Position numbers and translations under genes: made by a program. Source: Aureimonas ureilytica DSM 18598 = NBRC 106430 (GTDB lineage: Bacteria; Pseudomonadota; Alphaproteobacteria; Rhizobiales; Rhizobiaceae). Taken from it: a stretch of DNA of 64,000 nt. The stretch is from the NCBI RefSeq assembly GCF_000382705.1, contig NZ_ARQE01000003.1:310001-374000 (forward strand), in the 5' to 3' direction. Shown piece by piece: positions 9,128-17,497 of the stretch; positions within the stretch are counted from its first letter, which is position 1; each line of letters starts with the position of its first letter. The notes beneath the pieces were generated by a model. It saw nothing but the letters and a program-made list of their open reading frames with translations, was not told the DNA's origin and did not search any database.

Positions 9128-9157
9128 AAAATGGCGTGCCGGGAGCCCGGCACGCCA
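9128..9157 (-). terminator. Intrinsic terminator after rpsP
   Basis: A 12-bp perfect inverted repeat (9132-9143 with 9146-9157). Read on the minus strand it is followed by ATTTTCG. It sits 50 bases past the rpsP stop and 44 bases before the cyclase start, so it should separate rpsP from the downstream diguanylate cyclase at least partly. Confidence 0.75.
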
Positions 9158-9206
9158 CACAATCTAGCACGAAGGGGTGAAAAATCTCCCCAATCGTAAG
9201 TCCACC

Positions 9207-9599
9207 TTACTCGGCGGCGCCTTCGGCCTTCTCGGCAGCGGCCTGCTCGGCGGCGGCGCGGGCGTCTTCCTCACGCTGCTTGCGCTCGGCCTCGCGCTCC
9301 TGCGCCTTCTTGCCGGGCAGACCCTTGGTGAGGTTCTCGCGCGCCGGACGGTTCACGATGCCGGCCTTGTCGAGGAAGCGCAGCACGCGGTCGGTCGGCT
9401 GGGCGCCTTCGCCGAGCCAATGCTTGACGCGGTCTTCCTGGAGCGTGACGCGCTCGGCGTCCTTCGGCAGCATCGGGTTCCAGGAACCGATGCTCTCGAC
9501 GAAGCGGCCGTCGCGGGGCGAGCGGGCGTCGGCGACGACGATGTGGTAGTAGGGGCGCTTCTTGGAGCCGGCACGGGCGAGGCGCATCTTCAGGGGCAT
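9207..9599 (-). CDS. rpsP: 30S ribosomal protein S16
   Basis: A 130-residue S16. The conserved core is residues 1-80: [22 protein letters not shown]-type start, [17 protein letters not shown], then [15 protein letters not shown]. The last 45 residues are a charged Glu/Lys/Arg/Ala helix tail, common in alphaproteobacterial S16 and absent from the short E. coli form. It follows ffh by about 100 bases, as in many rhizobia. Confidence 0.97.
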   Translation of the reverse strand: MPLKMRLARAGSKKRPYYHIVVADARSPRDGRFVESIGSWNPMLPKDAERVTLQEDRVKHWLGEGAQPTDRVLRFLDKAGIVNRPARENLTKGLPGKKAQEREAERKQREEDARAAAEQAAAEKAEGAAE

Positions 9600-9679
9600 G
9601 GGTCTGGTCCTTGTTCTTCTGATCCCGGCGCCTTTTGAAGGATGCGCCGTGGTGTCGTCGGTGATGTTGGTGTTTGTGG

Positions 9680-9699
9680 AAAGAAGCCGGCGCGCCGGC
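9680..9699 (-). terminator. Possible attenuating hairpin between ffh and rpsP
   Basis: A 14-bp self-complementary stretch GCCGGCGCGCCGGC at 9686-9699 lies directly after the ffh stop. On the minus strand TTCTTTCC follows, a weak U tract. It may partly terminate ffh transcripts while letting rpsP be read through, or it may be a stability element. Confidence 0.4.
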
Positions 9700-9701
9700 C
9701 T

Positions 9702-11267
9702 CTAGCGTTTCTTGCCCGGAAGGCCGGGAAGCTTGGGAAGGCCAGGCAGGCCGGGAAGCCCGCCGCCGCCGAGGCCGGGAGGCAGGCCGCCGGGCAGCCC
9801 GCCCATTCCCCCAAGACCGCCCTTCTGCATGGCTTTCGCCATCTCCTCGAGCTGCTTGGGGTCCATCTTCGAGAGGTCCGGCATGCCGCCGCCCATCCCG
9901 CCGGGCAGGCCCATCTTGGAGCCGAGACCGCCCATGAGCTTGCCCATGATGCCGGCGCCCTTGCCGCCCTTGCCGCCCATCGCCTTCATCATGTCCGCCA
10001 TCTGGCGATGCATCTTGAGAAGCTTGTTGATGTCGGCTGAATCGGTGCCCGAGCCCGCCGCGATCCGTTTTTTACGCGAATGCTTGAGCTGGTCGGGATT
10101 GGCGCGCTCCCACTTGGTCATCGAGGAGATGATCGCGAGCTGGCGCTTCAAGAGCTTGTCGTCCATGCCGGCGGCGGCGATCTGGTCCTTCATCTTGGCC
10201 ATGCCGGGCATCATGCCCATTACGCCGCCCATGCCGCCGAGCTTCTGCATCTGGCCGATCTGCGCCGCGAGATCGTCGAGGTCGAACTTGCCCGACTGCA
10301 TCTTCTTGGCCATCGCCGCGGCCTGTTCCGCGTCGATATTCTCGGCGGCCTTCTCGACGAGCGAGACGATGTCGCCCATGCCGAGGATGCGGTCGGCGAT
10401 GCGGCCGGGGTGGAATTCCTCCAGCGCGTCCATCTTCTCGCCGGTGCCGATCAGCTTGATCGGCTTGCCGGTGACGGCGCGCATGGACAGCGCCGCGCCG
10501 CCGCGCCCGTCGCCGTCGACGCGGGTGAGGACGAGTCCCGAAATGCCGACGCGCTCGTCGAAGGATCGGGCGAGATTCACCGCGTCCTGGCCGGTCAGCG
10601 AATCGGCGACGAGGAGGATTTCATGCGGGCGGGAGGCGGCCTTGATCTCCGCCATCTCCTGCATCAGCGGCTCGTCGATATGCGTGCGGCCGGCCGTGTC
10701 GAGGATGAGGACGTCGTAGCCGCCGAGCTTGGCGGCCTGGGAGGCGCGGGCGGCGATCTCGACCGGACCCTGGCCGGCGATGATCGGCAGCGTCGCGACG
10801 CCCGTCTGCTCGCCGAGAACGCGCAGCTGCTCCTGCGCGGCCGGACGGCGCGTGTCGAGCGAGGCCATCAGGACGCGCTTCTTCTGGCGCTCCGTCAGAC
10901 GCTTGGCGATCTTGCCGGTGGTGGTCGTCTTGCCCGAGCCCTGGAGGCCGACCATCATGATGGTGACGGGCGCGGGCGCGTTGAGGTCGATCGCGACCTG
11001 ATCGGAGCCGAGCGTCGCCACCAGCTCGTCATGGACGATCTTGACGACCATCTGGCCGGGCTTGATCGACTTGACGATCTGCGCGCCGACGGCCTTTTCA
11101 CGCACGCGGTCGGTGAAGGAGCGCACGACCTCCAGCGACACGTCCGCTTCCAGAAGCGCCCGACGAACCTCGCGCAGCGCGGCGGCCACGTCGGAGTCCG
11201 ACAGGGCACCGCGGCCGGTGAGGCCGTTCAGGATGGACCCGAGGCGGTCCTGGAGGGATTCAAACAT
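9702..11267 (-). CDS. ffh: Signal recognition particle protein Ffh (SRP54)
   Basis: A 521-residue SRP GTPase that binds 4.5S RNA and targets nascent membrane proteins to FtsY. The N domain (1-90) begins MFESLQDRLGSI. The G domain has GLQGSGKTTTTGK (G1), DTRRPAAQEQL (G2/G3 region), DTAGRTHIDE, TRVDGDGRGG and the closing loop GTGEK. The M domain (about 325-435) is Met-rich and has the RNA-binding helix-turn-helix with SRKKRIAAGSG. A further 80-odd residues are Gly/Met/Leu/Pro low complexity ending in LPGLPGLPKLPGLPGKKR, longer than in most Ffh. The ATG at 11267 has AAGGA eight bases before it; upstream residues in the open frame are not Ffh-like. Confidence 0.96.
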   Translation of the reverse strand: MFESLQDRLGSILNGLTGRGALSDSDVAAALREVRRALLEADVSLEVVRSFTDRVREKAVGAQIVKSIKPGQMVVKIVHDELVATLGSDQVAIDLNAPAPVTIMMVGLQGSGKTTTTGKIAKRLTERQKKRVLMASLDTRRPAAQEQLRVLGEQTGVATLPIIAGQGPVEIAARASQAAKLGGYDVLILDTAGRTHIDEPLMQEMAEIKAASRPHEILLVADSLTGQDAVNLARSFDERVGISGLVLTRVDGDGRGGAALSMRAVTGKPIKLIGTGEKMDALEEFHPGRIADRILGMGDIVSLVEKAAENIDAEQAAAMAKKMQSGKFDLDDLAAQIGQMQKLGGMGGVMGMMPGMAKMKDQIAAAGMDDKLLKRQLAIISSMTKWERANPDQLKHSRKKRIAAGSGTDSADINKLLKMHRQMADMMKAMGGKGGKGAGIMGKLMGGLGSKMGLPGGMGGGMPDLSKMDPKQLEEMAKAMQKGGLGGMGGLPGGLPPGLGGGGLPGLPGLPKLPGLPGKKR

Positions 11268-11452
11268 CGCATCGTCCTTGTTCTTCCGACAGGCGGAAGA
11301 ATGGGAACCGGAAGCGCCCCTTCCAAGCCACAGCGCCAAAGCGGATCGCATCCGCGGGCGACACTCGCTGGCGGATGGGAACCTCCATGCGGCTCGGCAA
11401 GCGAGGGACATGGTCGGCGGGTTGCGGACGGAACAGTCGCAAGAATGGGGTG

Positions 11453-11482
11453 TTTAAGGCGGCTCAGCGCCAAAAAGTCAAG
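11453..11482 (-). promoter_or_regulatory. Candidate sigma-70 promoter for ffh
   Basis: On the minus strand CTTGAC (11482-11477) is the alphaproteobacterial -35 consensus. An 18-base spacer follows, then CTTAAA (11458-11453) as a plausible -10. Transcription would start near 11446, giving a leader of roughly 180 bases before ffh. Confidence 0.5.
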
Positions 11483-11644
11483 CCCTTATCCCCTCGGGCG
11501 CGGCAAAACGCACGTCCGTTCACGCTTTCGCAGAGAATTTGCGCCATAACACAAGGGCAAGTCCAGCATATCCAGACATTCACCCCTTTCTTCCGCGTCC
11601 GAGGCTAGACTTTCGGTCCATTCCTGTTTGTTGCCAACCGTCCG

Positions 11645-11941
11645 ATGAACATCCTGCGCTTCCCTTCCCTCCGCCGGGCCGGAGCCTCCTCACGAGGCTC
11701 GGGGGATGTCGCGCGTCCGGACGCTTGGGCCCTGGAAGCACCGCTCTCCCCACCGCCCCGACTGGAGAACGGCGTCGGCCATCCCGGTCTTCACCTTCTT
11801 CTGGCGGTCTCGAACCTCAACCGATCCTCCATCGAGGCGCTCGTCATGCAGCGCCCGGCGGCGCGCAGCGTGCTCGACGCGTTCCAGCCGCCGCCGGTGG
11901 GTCCGGCGCCGATGCCGATGCCGGAAGCCAACGACAGCTGA
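11645..11941 (+). CDS. Uncertain small ORF, hypothetical protein
   Basis: A 98-residue reading frame with about 80 percent G/C in third codon positions, somewhat below the neighbours but consistent with coding. There is no clear Shine-Dalgarno before the ATG. The C-terminus is Pro/Met rich (PPPVGPAPMPMPEAN). It matches no family I recognise. It could be a real lineage-specific gene downstream of the weak EcfG-like element at 11430-11454, or chance. Confidence 0.35.
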   Translation: MNILRFPSLRRAGASSRGSGDVARPDAWALEAPLSPPPRLENGVGHPGLHLLLAVSNLNRSSIEALVMQRPAARSVLDAFQPPPVGPAPMPMPEANDS

Positions 11942-11999
11942 ACGGCCTTTCGCGAGCCTGATCATCTCTCACGCGAACGTGATGTCAGCTGGACTGGCA

Positions 12000-12029
12000 A
12001 ACACCCAGGTGTTATGAGAACGATCGTTC
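12000..12029. promoter_or_regulatory. TetR-type operator dyads upstream of the efflux operon
   Basis: Two inverted repeats sit side by side 26-55 bases before the tetR start. The first has AACACC / GGTGTT arms with a 2-base centre (12000-12013). The second is the perfect 12-mer GAACGATCGTTC (12018-12029). The latter is the size and symmetry of AcrR/TetR-family operators, so autoregulation of tetR and of the two pump genes behind it is likely. Confidence 0.65.
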
Positions 12030-12054
12030 GCTCTCAATCCAGCGCCGGTTTTTC

Positions 12055-12678
12055 ATGTCCTCTGTCTCCCCCGCCTCGGTCTCAGACGAGTCCGGCGCCT
12101 CGCCGTCGCGCAAGGACCACATCCTAGCTGCGGCGCGGATCTGCTTTTCGCGCTCGGGCTTTCACCGCGCGTCGATGAGCGAAATCTGCGCGGAGGCGAA
12201 GATGAGCCCCGGCGCGCTGTATCGTTACTACCCGTCCAAGGACGCGATCATCGAGGCCATCGCCGAGGAAGAGCGGGTCGCCGCCGGCGCGTGCCTCGCG
12301 CGGCTGGAAGGCCCCGGCTCCATCGCCGATCGCATCACGGATGCCGCGATCGCGTATCTGGCGAGCGCCTGCGATCCGGCGACCGGCAACCTGATCGTGG
12401 AAATCTGCTCGGAAAGCCTGCGCAACACCGCCGTCGGCGAGCGCTTCCGGCTGATCGAGGACGAGGCGCACGGGCGCATCCGCCGCGCCGTGGAAGAAGC
12501 ACAGGCCAGGGGCGAGATCGCGGGCGATCTCGATCTCGACCTCGCGCTGACGCTGCTTCTGGGCATCGGCGACGGCTTGGTCATGCGACTGCGCCTCGAG
12601 CCCGCGCGCCCCGTCGAGACGCTGCGCCCCTATCTTCATCGCATGATCGCGAGCCTGCTCGGAGCCCAGCCGGCATGA
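12055..12678 (+). CDS. TetR/AcrR family transcriptional repressor
   Basis: A 207-residue regulator. The N-terminal helix-turn-helix spans about residues 22-68, with ILAAARICFSRSGFHRASM, EICAEAKMSPGALYRYY and PSKDAII in the positions typical of TetR proteins. The C-terminal ligand domain is all-helical (residues 75-205). It overlaps the non-start upstream part of the adaptor frame, and the adaptor's own start is 54 bases past its stop. The gene therefore appears to be first in an operon with an RND pump, and most likely represses that operon until a pump substrate binds. The inducer is not predictable from sequence. Confidence 0.9.
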   Translation: MSSVSPASVSDESGASPSRKDHILAAARICFSRSGFHRASMSEICAEAKMSPGALYRYYPSKDAIIEAIAEEERVAAGACLARLEGPGSIADRITDAAIAYLASACDPATGNLIVEICSESLRNTAVGERFRLIEDEAHGRIRRAVEEAQARGEIAGDLDLDLALTLLLGIGDGLVMRLRLEPARPVETLRPYLHRMIASLLGAQPA

Positions 12679-12731
12679 CGCGCGCCCCTCTCCCTTCCCC
12701 CGTCCGACCTGTCGTCTCGCGGAGTTCCGCC

Positions 12732-13925
12732 ATGCTTCGATCCGTTCGTTTCGCGCTCGCCGCGTCGGTGGCCCTCGCCGCGCCCCTTGCGCCGGCCTTC
12801 GCCGCCGAAACCGCCGCCCCCGTCGCCGCGCCCGCCCCGCCCAACATTTCCGTGCTGCCGGCGCAACCGCGCGAGATCGTCGCGACCCTCAGCGTCACCG
12901 GCACGCTGACGCCGCGCGAGACCGTGACGGTCGGCACCGATGTCGAGGGCCTGCGGGTGCGCGAGCTCCTCGTGGACGAGGGCGACGAGGTGAAGGCCGG
13001 CCAGGTCCTCGCCCGCCTGGAAACCGACATCGTGGACGTGAACCTCGCCCGCTCGGCCTCGCAGGTGGCGCGCGCCGAGGCCGCGATCACGCAGGCCCGC
13101 GCGCTGGTCGCCGAAGCCGAGCCGACCGTCGTGGAAGCGGAAGCCTCGCTGAAGCGCACGCGATCCTTGAGCGAGAAGGGCATCGTCGGGCAGGACATTC
13201 TGGACGCCAAGGTGTCGGCCGCCGCCGCCGCCACGGCGCGCCTCGCCTCCGCACGCCAGAGCGTGGCGCTTGCCGAAGCCGATCTTGCCGCCACGCGCGC
13301 CGAACGGTCCGAACTGGAGCTTCGCCGCTCCAAGGCCGAGATCAAGGCGCCGACCGACGGGCTCGTCCTGCGCCGCGCGGCCCAGCTCGGTCAGGTCGTC
13401 TCGGCCGCCGGCGGCGCCCTGTTCGAGATCGCCCGCGACGGGCTGATCGAACTCGACGCCGATGTTTCGGAAACCGCGCTCGGACGCCTGCGCAAGGGCG
13501 AAAGCGCGCAGGTGAGGGTGGCCGGCGGCTCCAGGGTCTCCGGTGAGGTGCGCCTCGTGTCGCCGCGCGTCGATCAGGCCTCGCGCCTCGGGCGCGTTCG
13601 CATCGCCCTGCCGCGCGATCCCGCCTTGCGGGTCGGCGCCTTCGCCAGGGCCATCGTGGAAACCGCGCGCACCACCGGCGTCGCCGTTCCGCGCACCGCC
13701 GTCAACACCGGGCCGAAAGGCGATTTCGTCCAGATCGTCTCGGACGGCACGGTGGAAACCCGCGCGGTCGAAACCGGCATCGCGACCGGCAATATCGTGG
13801 AAATCCGCTCCGGCCTGAAGCCGGGCGAAACCGTCGTCGCGGTGGCCGGCACCTTCGTTCGCGACGGCGACAAGGTGACGCCCGTGCCGGCAGAGGTGCT
13901 GGAAACGGCGGAGGCCGCCCGATGA
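12732..13925 (+). CDS. RND efflux periplasmic adaptor (membrane fusion protein)
   Basis: A 397-residue HlyD/AcrA-type adaptor. A signal peptide covers residues 1-24 (RSVRFALAASVALAAPLAPAFA, cut before ETAA). The lipoyl half-motifs flank an alpha-hairpin of about 100 residues rich in Ala, Glu and Arg. The first half includes VEGLRVRELLVDEGDEVKAG; the second includes IKAPTDGLVLRRAAQLGQVV. Beta-barrel and membrane-proximal domains follow. The ATG at 12732 has GGAG seven bases upstream and gives a proper signal peptide; an earlier in-frame ATG at 12675 overlapping the tetR stop would add 19 unlikely residues. Its stop overlaps the start of the pump gene by ATGA. Confidence 0.92.
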   Translation: MLRSVRFALAASVALAAPLAPAFAAETAAPVAAPAPPNISVLPAQPREIVATLSVTGTLTPRETVTVGTDVEGLRVRELLVDEGDEVKAGQVLARLETDIVDVNLARSASQVARAEAAITQARALVAEAEPTVVEAEASLKRTRSLSEKGIVGQDILDAKVSAAAAATARLASARQSVALAEADLAATRAERSELELRRSKAEIKAPTDGLVLRRAAQLGQVVSAAGGALFEIARDGLIELDADVSETALGRLRKGESAQVRVAGGSRVSGEVRLVSPRVDQASRLGRVRIALPRDPALRVGAFARAIVETARTTGVAVPRTAVNTGPKGDFVQIVSDGTVETRAVETGIATGNIVEIRSGLKPGETVVAVAGTFVRDGDKVTPVPAEVLETAEAAR

Positions 13926-16900
13926 ACTGGAACATCTCGGCCTGGGCGATCCGCAATCCGGTTCCGCCCATCCTTCTCTTCGTGGTTCTCGTGGCCGTCG
14001 GCATCGTCAGCTTCCTGAACCTGCCGATCACCCGCTTTCCCAATATCGACGTGCCGGTGATCTCGGTCGCCGTCACGCAGTCGGGCGCCGCGCCCGCCGA
14101 GCTGGAAACGCAGGTGACGAAGCTCGTCGAGGACGCCGTCGCCGGCGTTTCCGGCATCAAGCACATCACCTCCACCGTGACGGACGGGCAGTCCGTGACG
14201 GCGGCCGAGTTCCGGCTGGAGGTCAACACCGACCGCGCGCTCAACGACGTGAAGGATGCGATCGCCAAGATCCGGGGCAATTTGCCCCGCACGATCGAGG
14301 AGCCGATCGTCCAGCGCATCGAGGTCGAGAACCAGTCGATCGTCACCTATGCCGCGTCCTCGCCCGGCATGACGCCCGAACAGCTCTCCTGGTTCGTGGA
14401 CGACACGGTGGTCCGCGCCCTCCAGGGCCTCAAGGGCGTCGGGCGCGTGGAGCGCATGGGCGGCGTGAAGCGCGAGATCCAGGTCCGGCTCGATCCCGAC
14501 CGGCTCGGCGCGCTCGGCATCACGGCGGCCGACGTGAACGCGCAGTTGCGCGCCACCAATGTCGATCTGTCCGGCGGCCGGGGCGAGTTCGGTGGCCAGG
14601 AACAGGCGATCCGCACGCTCTCCTCCGCCGGCACCGTCCAGGCGCTCGCCGACACGCGCATCGCGCTGTCAGGCGGCCGTCAGGTGCGCCTGTCGGAGCT
14701 CGGCACCGTCACCGACACGGTGGAGGAGCCGCGCTCCTTCGCCCGGCTCGACGGCCAGCCGGTCGTCGCCTTCTCGATCTACCGCTCCAAGGGCGCCAGC
14801 GACACGACGGTTGCGGGTCTTGCGGCGGCGCGCATCGAGGACCTGGCCAAGACGCATCCCGACGTCAGCTTCTCGCGCATCGACGACAGCGTCACCTACA
14901 CCTACGGCAATTTCGAATCCGCCATGGAGACGCTTGCCGAAGGCGCCTTCCTCGCCGTCGTCGTGGTGCTTCTGTTCCTGCGCGACTGGCGCGCGACGCT
15001 GGTCGCCGCCATTACCCTGCCGCTCGCCGCGATCCCGACCTTCTGGGCGATGAGCATGCTCGGCTTCTCGCTGAACCTCGTCAGCCTCCTCGCCATCACG
15101 CTCGTCACCGGCATTCTCGTGGACGACGCGATCGTGGAGATCGAGAATATCGAGCGCCACATGGGCATGGGCAAACCGCCCTACAAGGCGGCGATGGAAG
15201 CGGCGGACGAAATCGGCCTCGCCGTGATCGCCATCACGCTCACCATCATGGCGGTCTTCGCGCCGGTGTCCTTCATGGGCGGCGTCGCCGGGCAATATTT
15301 CAAGCAGTTCGGCCTGACGGTCGCGGTGGCGGTGTTCTTCTCGCTGCTCGTCGCGCGCCTCATCACGCCGATGCTCGCGGCCTATTTCTTCCGCCCGCAG
15401 CGCCACGAAGGGCCGGGCTTCGCCCGCCTCCTGCGCCGCTACGTGCTGCGCCTCGCGCCGCTGGCGGGCCTTGGCATCGGCGCGGTCTTCGCCCTTGCCG
15501 CCCTGCCGGAAACGACGCTCTCGAACGGCGTCGTCGACTGGCTGCGCCTCCATGCGCCTTCCATCACCTGGGATCAGGCGGGCGCACTGTCACTGCGCAT
15601 CGCCCTCGGTGCCGCCATCGCGGCCGTGCTTCTCGCCTTCCTCAACCGCCCGCATCCCGCCGAGCATCGCGACGGCCCGCTGATGCGCGCCTATACGGGC
15701 TTTCTCGGCTTCACCGTGCGCTGGCGCTGGCTGACGCTCGCGGTCGGCATCGGGCTCTTCGTCTTCTCGATGGACGCCACGAAGCATCTGCCGACCGGCT
15801 TCATCCCCAAGGAAGACGCCTCGCGCATCGTCGTGTCCGTCGAACTGCCGCCCGGCACGACGCTGGACTCGACCCGCCGCGCGGTGGACGAGGCGGCGGC
15901 CAGCATCCGCGAACTGCCCGAGGTGCGCTCCGTGCTCGCCATCGGCGGTTCCTCGCCGACCGGCACGCTGGAGGTGCGCCGCGCCGCGCTGACGATCAAT
16001 CTCGTGCGCAAGTTCGAGCGCCATCGCAGCCAGGCGCAGCTCGAGCCCGTGATCGCCGACAAGCTCGCCGCGATTCCCGATCTCCGCTCCTTCTTCGTCA
16101 ACGACCGGGGCGAGCGCGAACTGTCCGTCGGCCTTCTCGGCAGCGACGGCGACGCGGTGAGCGAGGCGGCGGCGCGGCTGGAAAGCGAGATGCGGCGCGA
16201 GCCGATCTTCGCCAACCCCTCGGCCATGATGTCCTTCGCCCGGCCCGAACTACGCATCGTGCCGCGCCTCGATCAGGCGGCCGATCTCGGTATCGCGCCC
16301 GAAGCCATCTCGCAGACCGTGCGCGTCGCCACGATCGGCGATGCGGACGCGAACCTCGCCAAGTTCAATGTCGGCACGCGCCAGATCCCGATCCGCGTGC
16401 AGATCAGCGAAACGGCGCGCCAGGATCTCGGCTCGGTCCAGTCGCTGCGCGTCCAGACCGCCAAGGGCGGCACGGTGCCGCTCGACGCGATCGCCGATAT
16501 CGGCTTCGGCCAGGGTCCGTCGACGATCGACCGCTACGACCGCGAACGGCTCGCCAAGGTCGGCTCCTCCATGGCGCCCGGCCATGAGATCGGCGAGGGC
16601 TCGGCCTGGATTGCCGGGAGCCAGACGGTGAAAGACCTGCCGGCCGGCGTCCGCCTCCAGGCGGTGGGCGATGCCGAAATCCAGGGCGAGGTCTTCGCCG
16701 GCTTCGCGTCGGCCATGGCGGCCGGCATCATGATGGTGCTGGTGGTGCTGATCCTCCTGTTCGGCTCGGTCTTCCTGCCGATCACGATCCTGGCCGCCCT
16801 GCCCCTCTCGATCGGCGGCGTCGTCGGCGCGCTCTGGCTGACGCAGAACGCCATTTCCATGCCCGTCGTGATCGGCATCCTGATGCTCATGGGCATCGTG

Positions 16901-17389
16901 ACCAAGAACACGATCATGCTCGTGGATTTCGCGGTGGAGCAGGAAAAGCACGGCGTCAGCCAGCGCGACGCGATCATCGACGCGGGTCGCAAGCGCGCCC
17001 GGCCGATCATCATGACCACGATCGCCATGGCGGCGGGCATGATGCCGGCGGCGATGGCGTCCGGCGAAGGCGGCGAGTTCCGGGCGCCCATGGCCATCGC
17101 CGTGATCGGCGGGCTTCTCGTGTCGACCGTCCTTTCCCTCGTGCTGATCCCCTCGATCTACACGCTGATGGACGATCTCAGCCACGTCACCGGCCGCATC
17201 TTCGGCCGTCTCCTGAAGCCGAACCGGGCGGACGAGACGGGCGAGGCGCCGGTCGCCCCCGCCCACCATCCCGCCCCGACGCTCGCGCCCGATCTCGACG
17301 GCTCGCCCAGCTGGAAGCGCGTGACGGAGTTCGGCGCGCGCAAGGGCAGCGATACGGGCGGAACGACGCTCCAGCCAGCGGCCGAATAG
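13922..17389 (+). CDS. RND (HAE1 family) efflux pump, inner-membrane permease
   Basis: A 1155-residue proton-driven multidrug pump. It opens MNWNISAWAIRNPVPP, a short cytoplasmic N-terminus before TM1. Two large periplasmic loops separate TM1 from TM2 and TM7 from TM8. The proton-relay residues are present: VDDAIVEIEN in TM4 (Asp401, Asp402) and VTKNTIMLVDF in TM10 (Lys995). Residues about 505-575, where HAE1 pumps normally have a short cytoplasmic linker between halves, hold two extra hydrophobic stretches. The C-terminal 60 residues are polar. No outer-membrane channel gene is adjacent, so a TolC-like protein encoded elsewhere is presumably used. Confidence 0.94.
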   Translation: MNWNISAWAIRNPVPPILLFVVLVAVGIVSFLNLPITRFPNIDVPVISVAVTQSGAAPAELETQVTKLVEDAVAGVSGIKHITSTVTDGQSVTAAEFRLEVNTDRALNDVKDAIAKIRGNLPRTIEEPIVQRIEVENQSIVTYAASSPGMTPEQLSWFVDDTVVRALQGLKGVGRVERMGGVKREIQVRLDPDRLGALGITAADVNAQLRATNVDLSGGRGEFGGQEQAIRTLSSAGTVQALADTRIALSGGRQVRLSELGTVTDTVEEPRSFARLDGQPVVAFSIYRSKGASDTTVAGLAAARIEDLAKTHPDVSFSRIDDSVTYTYGNFESAMETLAEGAFLAVVVVLLFLRDWRATLVAAITLPLAAIPTFWAMSMLGFSLNLVSLLAITLVTGILVDDAIVEIENIERHMGMGKPPYKAAMEAADEIGLAVIAITLTIMAVFAPVSFMGGVAGQYFKQFGLTVAVAVFFSLLVARLITPMLAAYFFRPQRHEGPGFARLLRRYVLRLAPLAGLGIGAVFALAALPETTLSNGVVDWLRLHAPSITWDQAGALSLRIALGAAIAAVLLAFLNRPHPAEHRDGPLMRAYTGFLGFTVRWRWLTLAVGIGLFVFSMDATKHLPTGFIPKEDASRIVVSVELPPGTTLDSTRRAVDEAAASIRELPEVRSVLAIGGSSPTGTLEVRRAALTINLVRKFERHRSQAQLEPVIADKLAAIPDLRSFFVNDRGERELSVGLLGSDGDAVSEAAARLESEMRREPIFANPSAMMSFARPELRIVPRLDQAADLGIAPEAISQTVRVATIGDADANLAKFNVGTRQIPIRVQISETARQDLGSVQSLRVQTAKGGTVPLDAIADIGFGQGPSTIDRYDRERLAKVGSSMAPGHEIGEGSAWIAGSQTVKDLPAGVRLQAVGDAEIQGEVFAGFASAMAAGIMMVLVVLILLFGSVFLPITILAALPLSIGGVVGALWLTQNAISMPVVIGILMLMGIVTKNTIMLVDFAVEQEKHGVSQRDAIIDAGRKRARPIIMTTIAMAAGMMPAAMASGEGGEFRAPMAIAVIGGLLVSTVLSLVLIPSIYTLMDDLSHVTGRIFGRLLKPNRADETGEAPVAPAHHPAPTLAPDLDGSPSWKRVTEFGARKGSDTGGTTLQPAAE

Positions 17390-17413
17390 GCGCGGCTCGC
17401 GACGGACCAACAA

Positions 17414-17446
17414 AGAAGGGCCGGTTCACCTCGAACCGGCCCTTCT
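17414..17446. terminator. Bidirectional intrinsic terminator after the RND pump
   Basis: A 14-bp perfect stem (17414-17427 with 17433-17446) with loop ACCTC, located between two convergent genes. The T tracts are short, but the stem is very stable. Confidence 0.8.
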
Positions 17447-17497
17447 GGCTTGGAGCGGCAAACAAGCCAGGCTCGCGTCCTCGGACGAAAGGGCCGG

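Larger units (their letters stand above)
11268..12054. other. Divergent region between ffh and the tetR gene
   Basis: About 790 bases. It contains the candidate ffh promoter, a weak EcfG-like match on the plus strand (GGAAC at 11430, 16-base spacer, TGTT at 11451), one uncertain ORF at 11645-11941, and the TetR operator dyads at 12000-12029. I see no RNA gene. Confidence 0.5.

Noticed and set aside
9088-9160. Alternative upstream start for the diguanylate cyclase
   Set aside because: The extra residues fall within the rpsP terminator hairpin region and are not PAS-like; the ATG at 9088 is preferred.
11430-11454. Possible EcfG promoter GGAAC-N16-TGTT on the plus strand
   Set aside because: The -10 half has a mismatch and the nearest downstream ORF (11645) is itself uncertain; noted only as a weak match.
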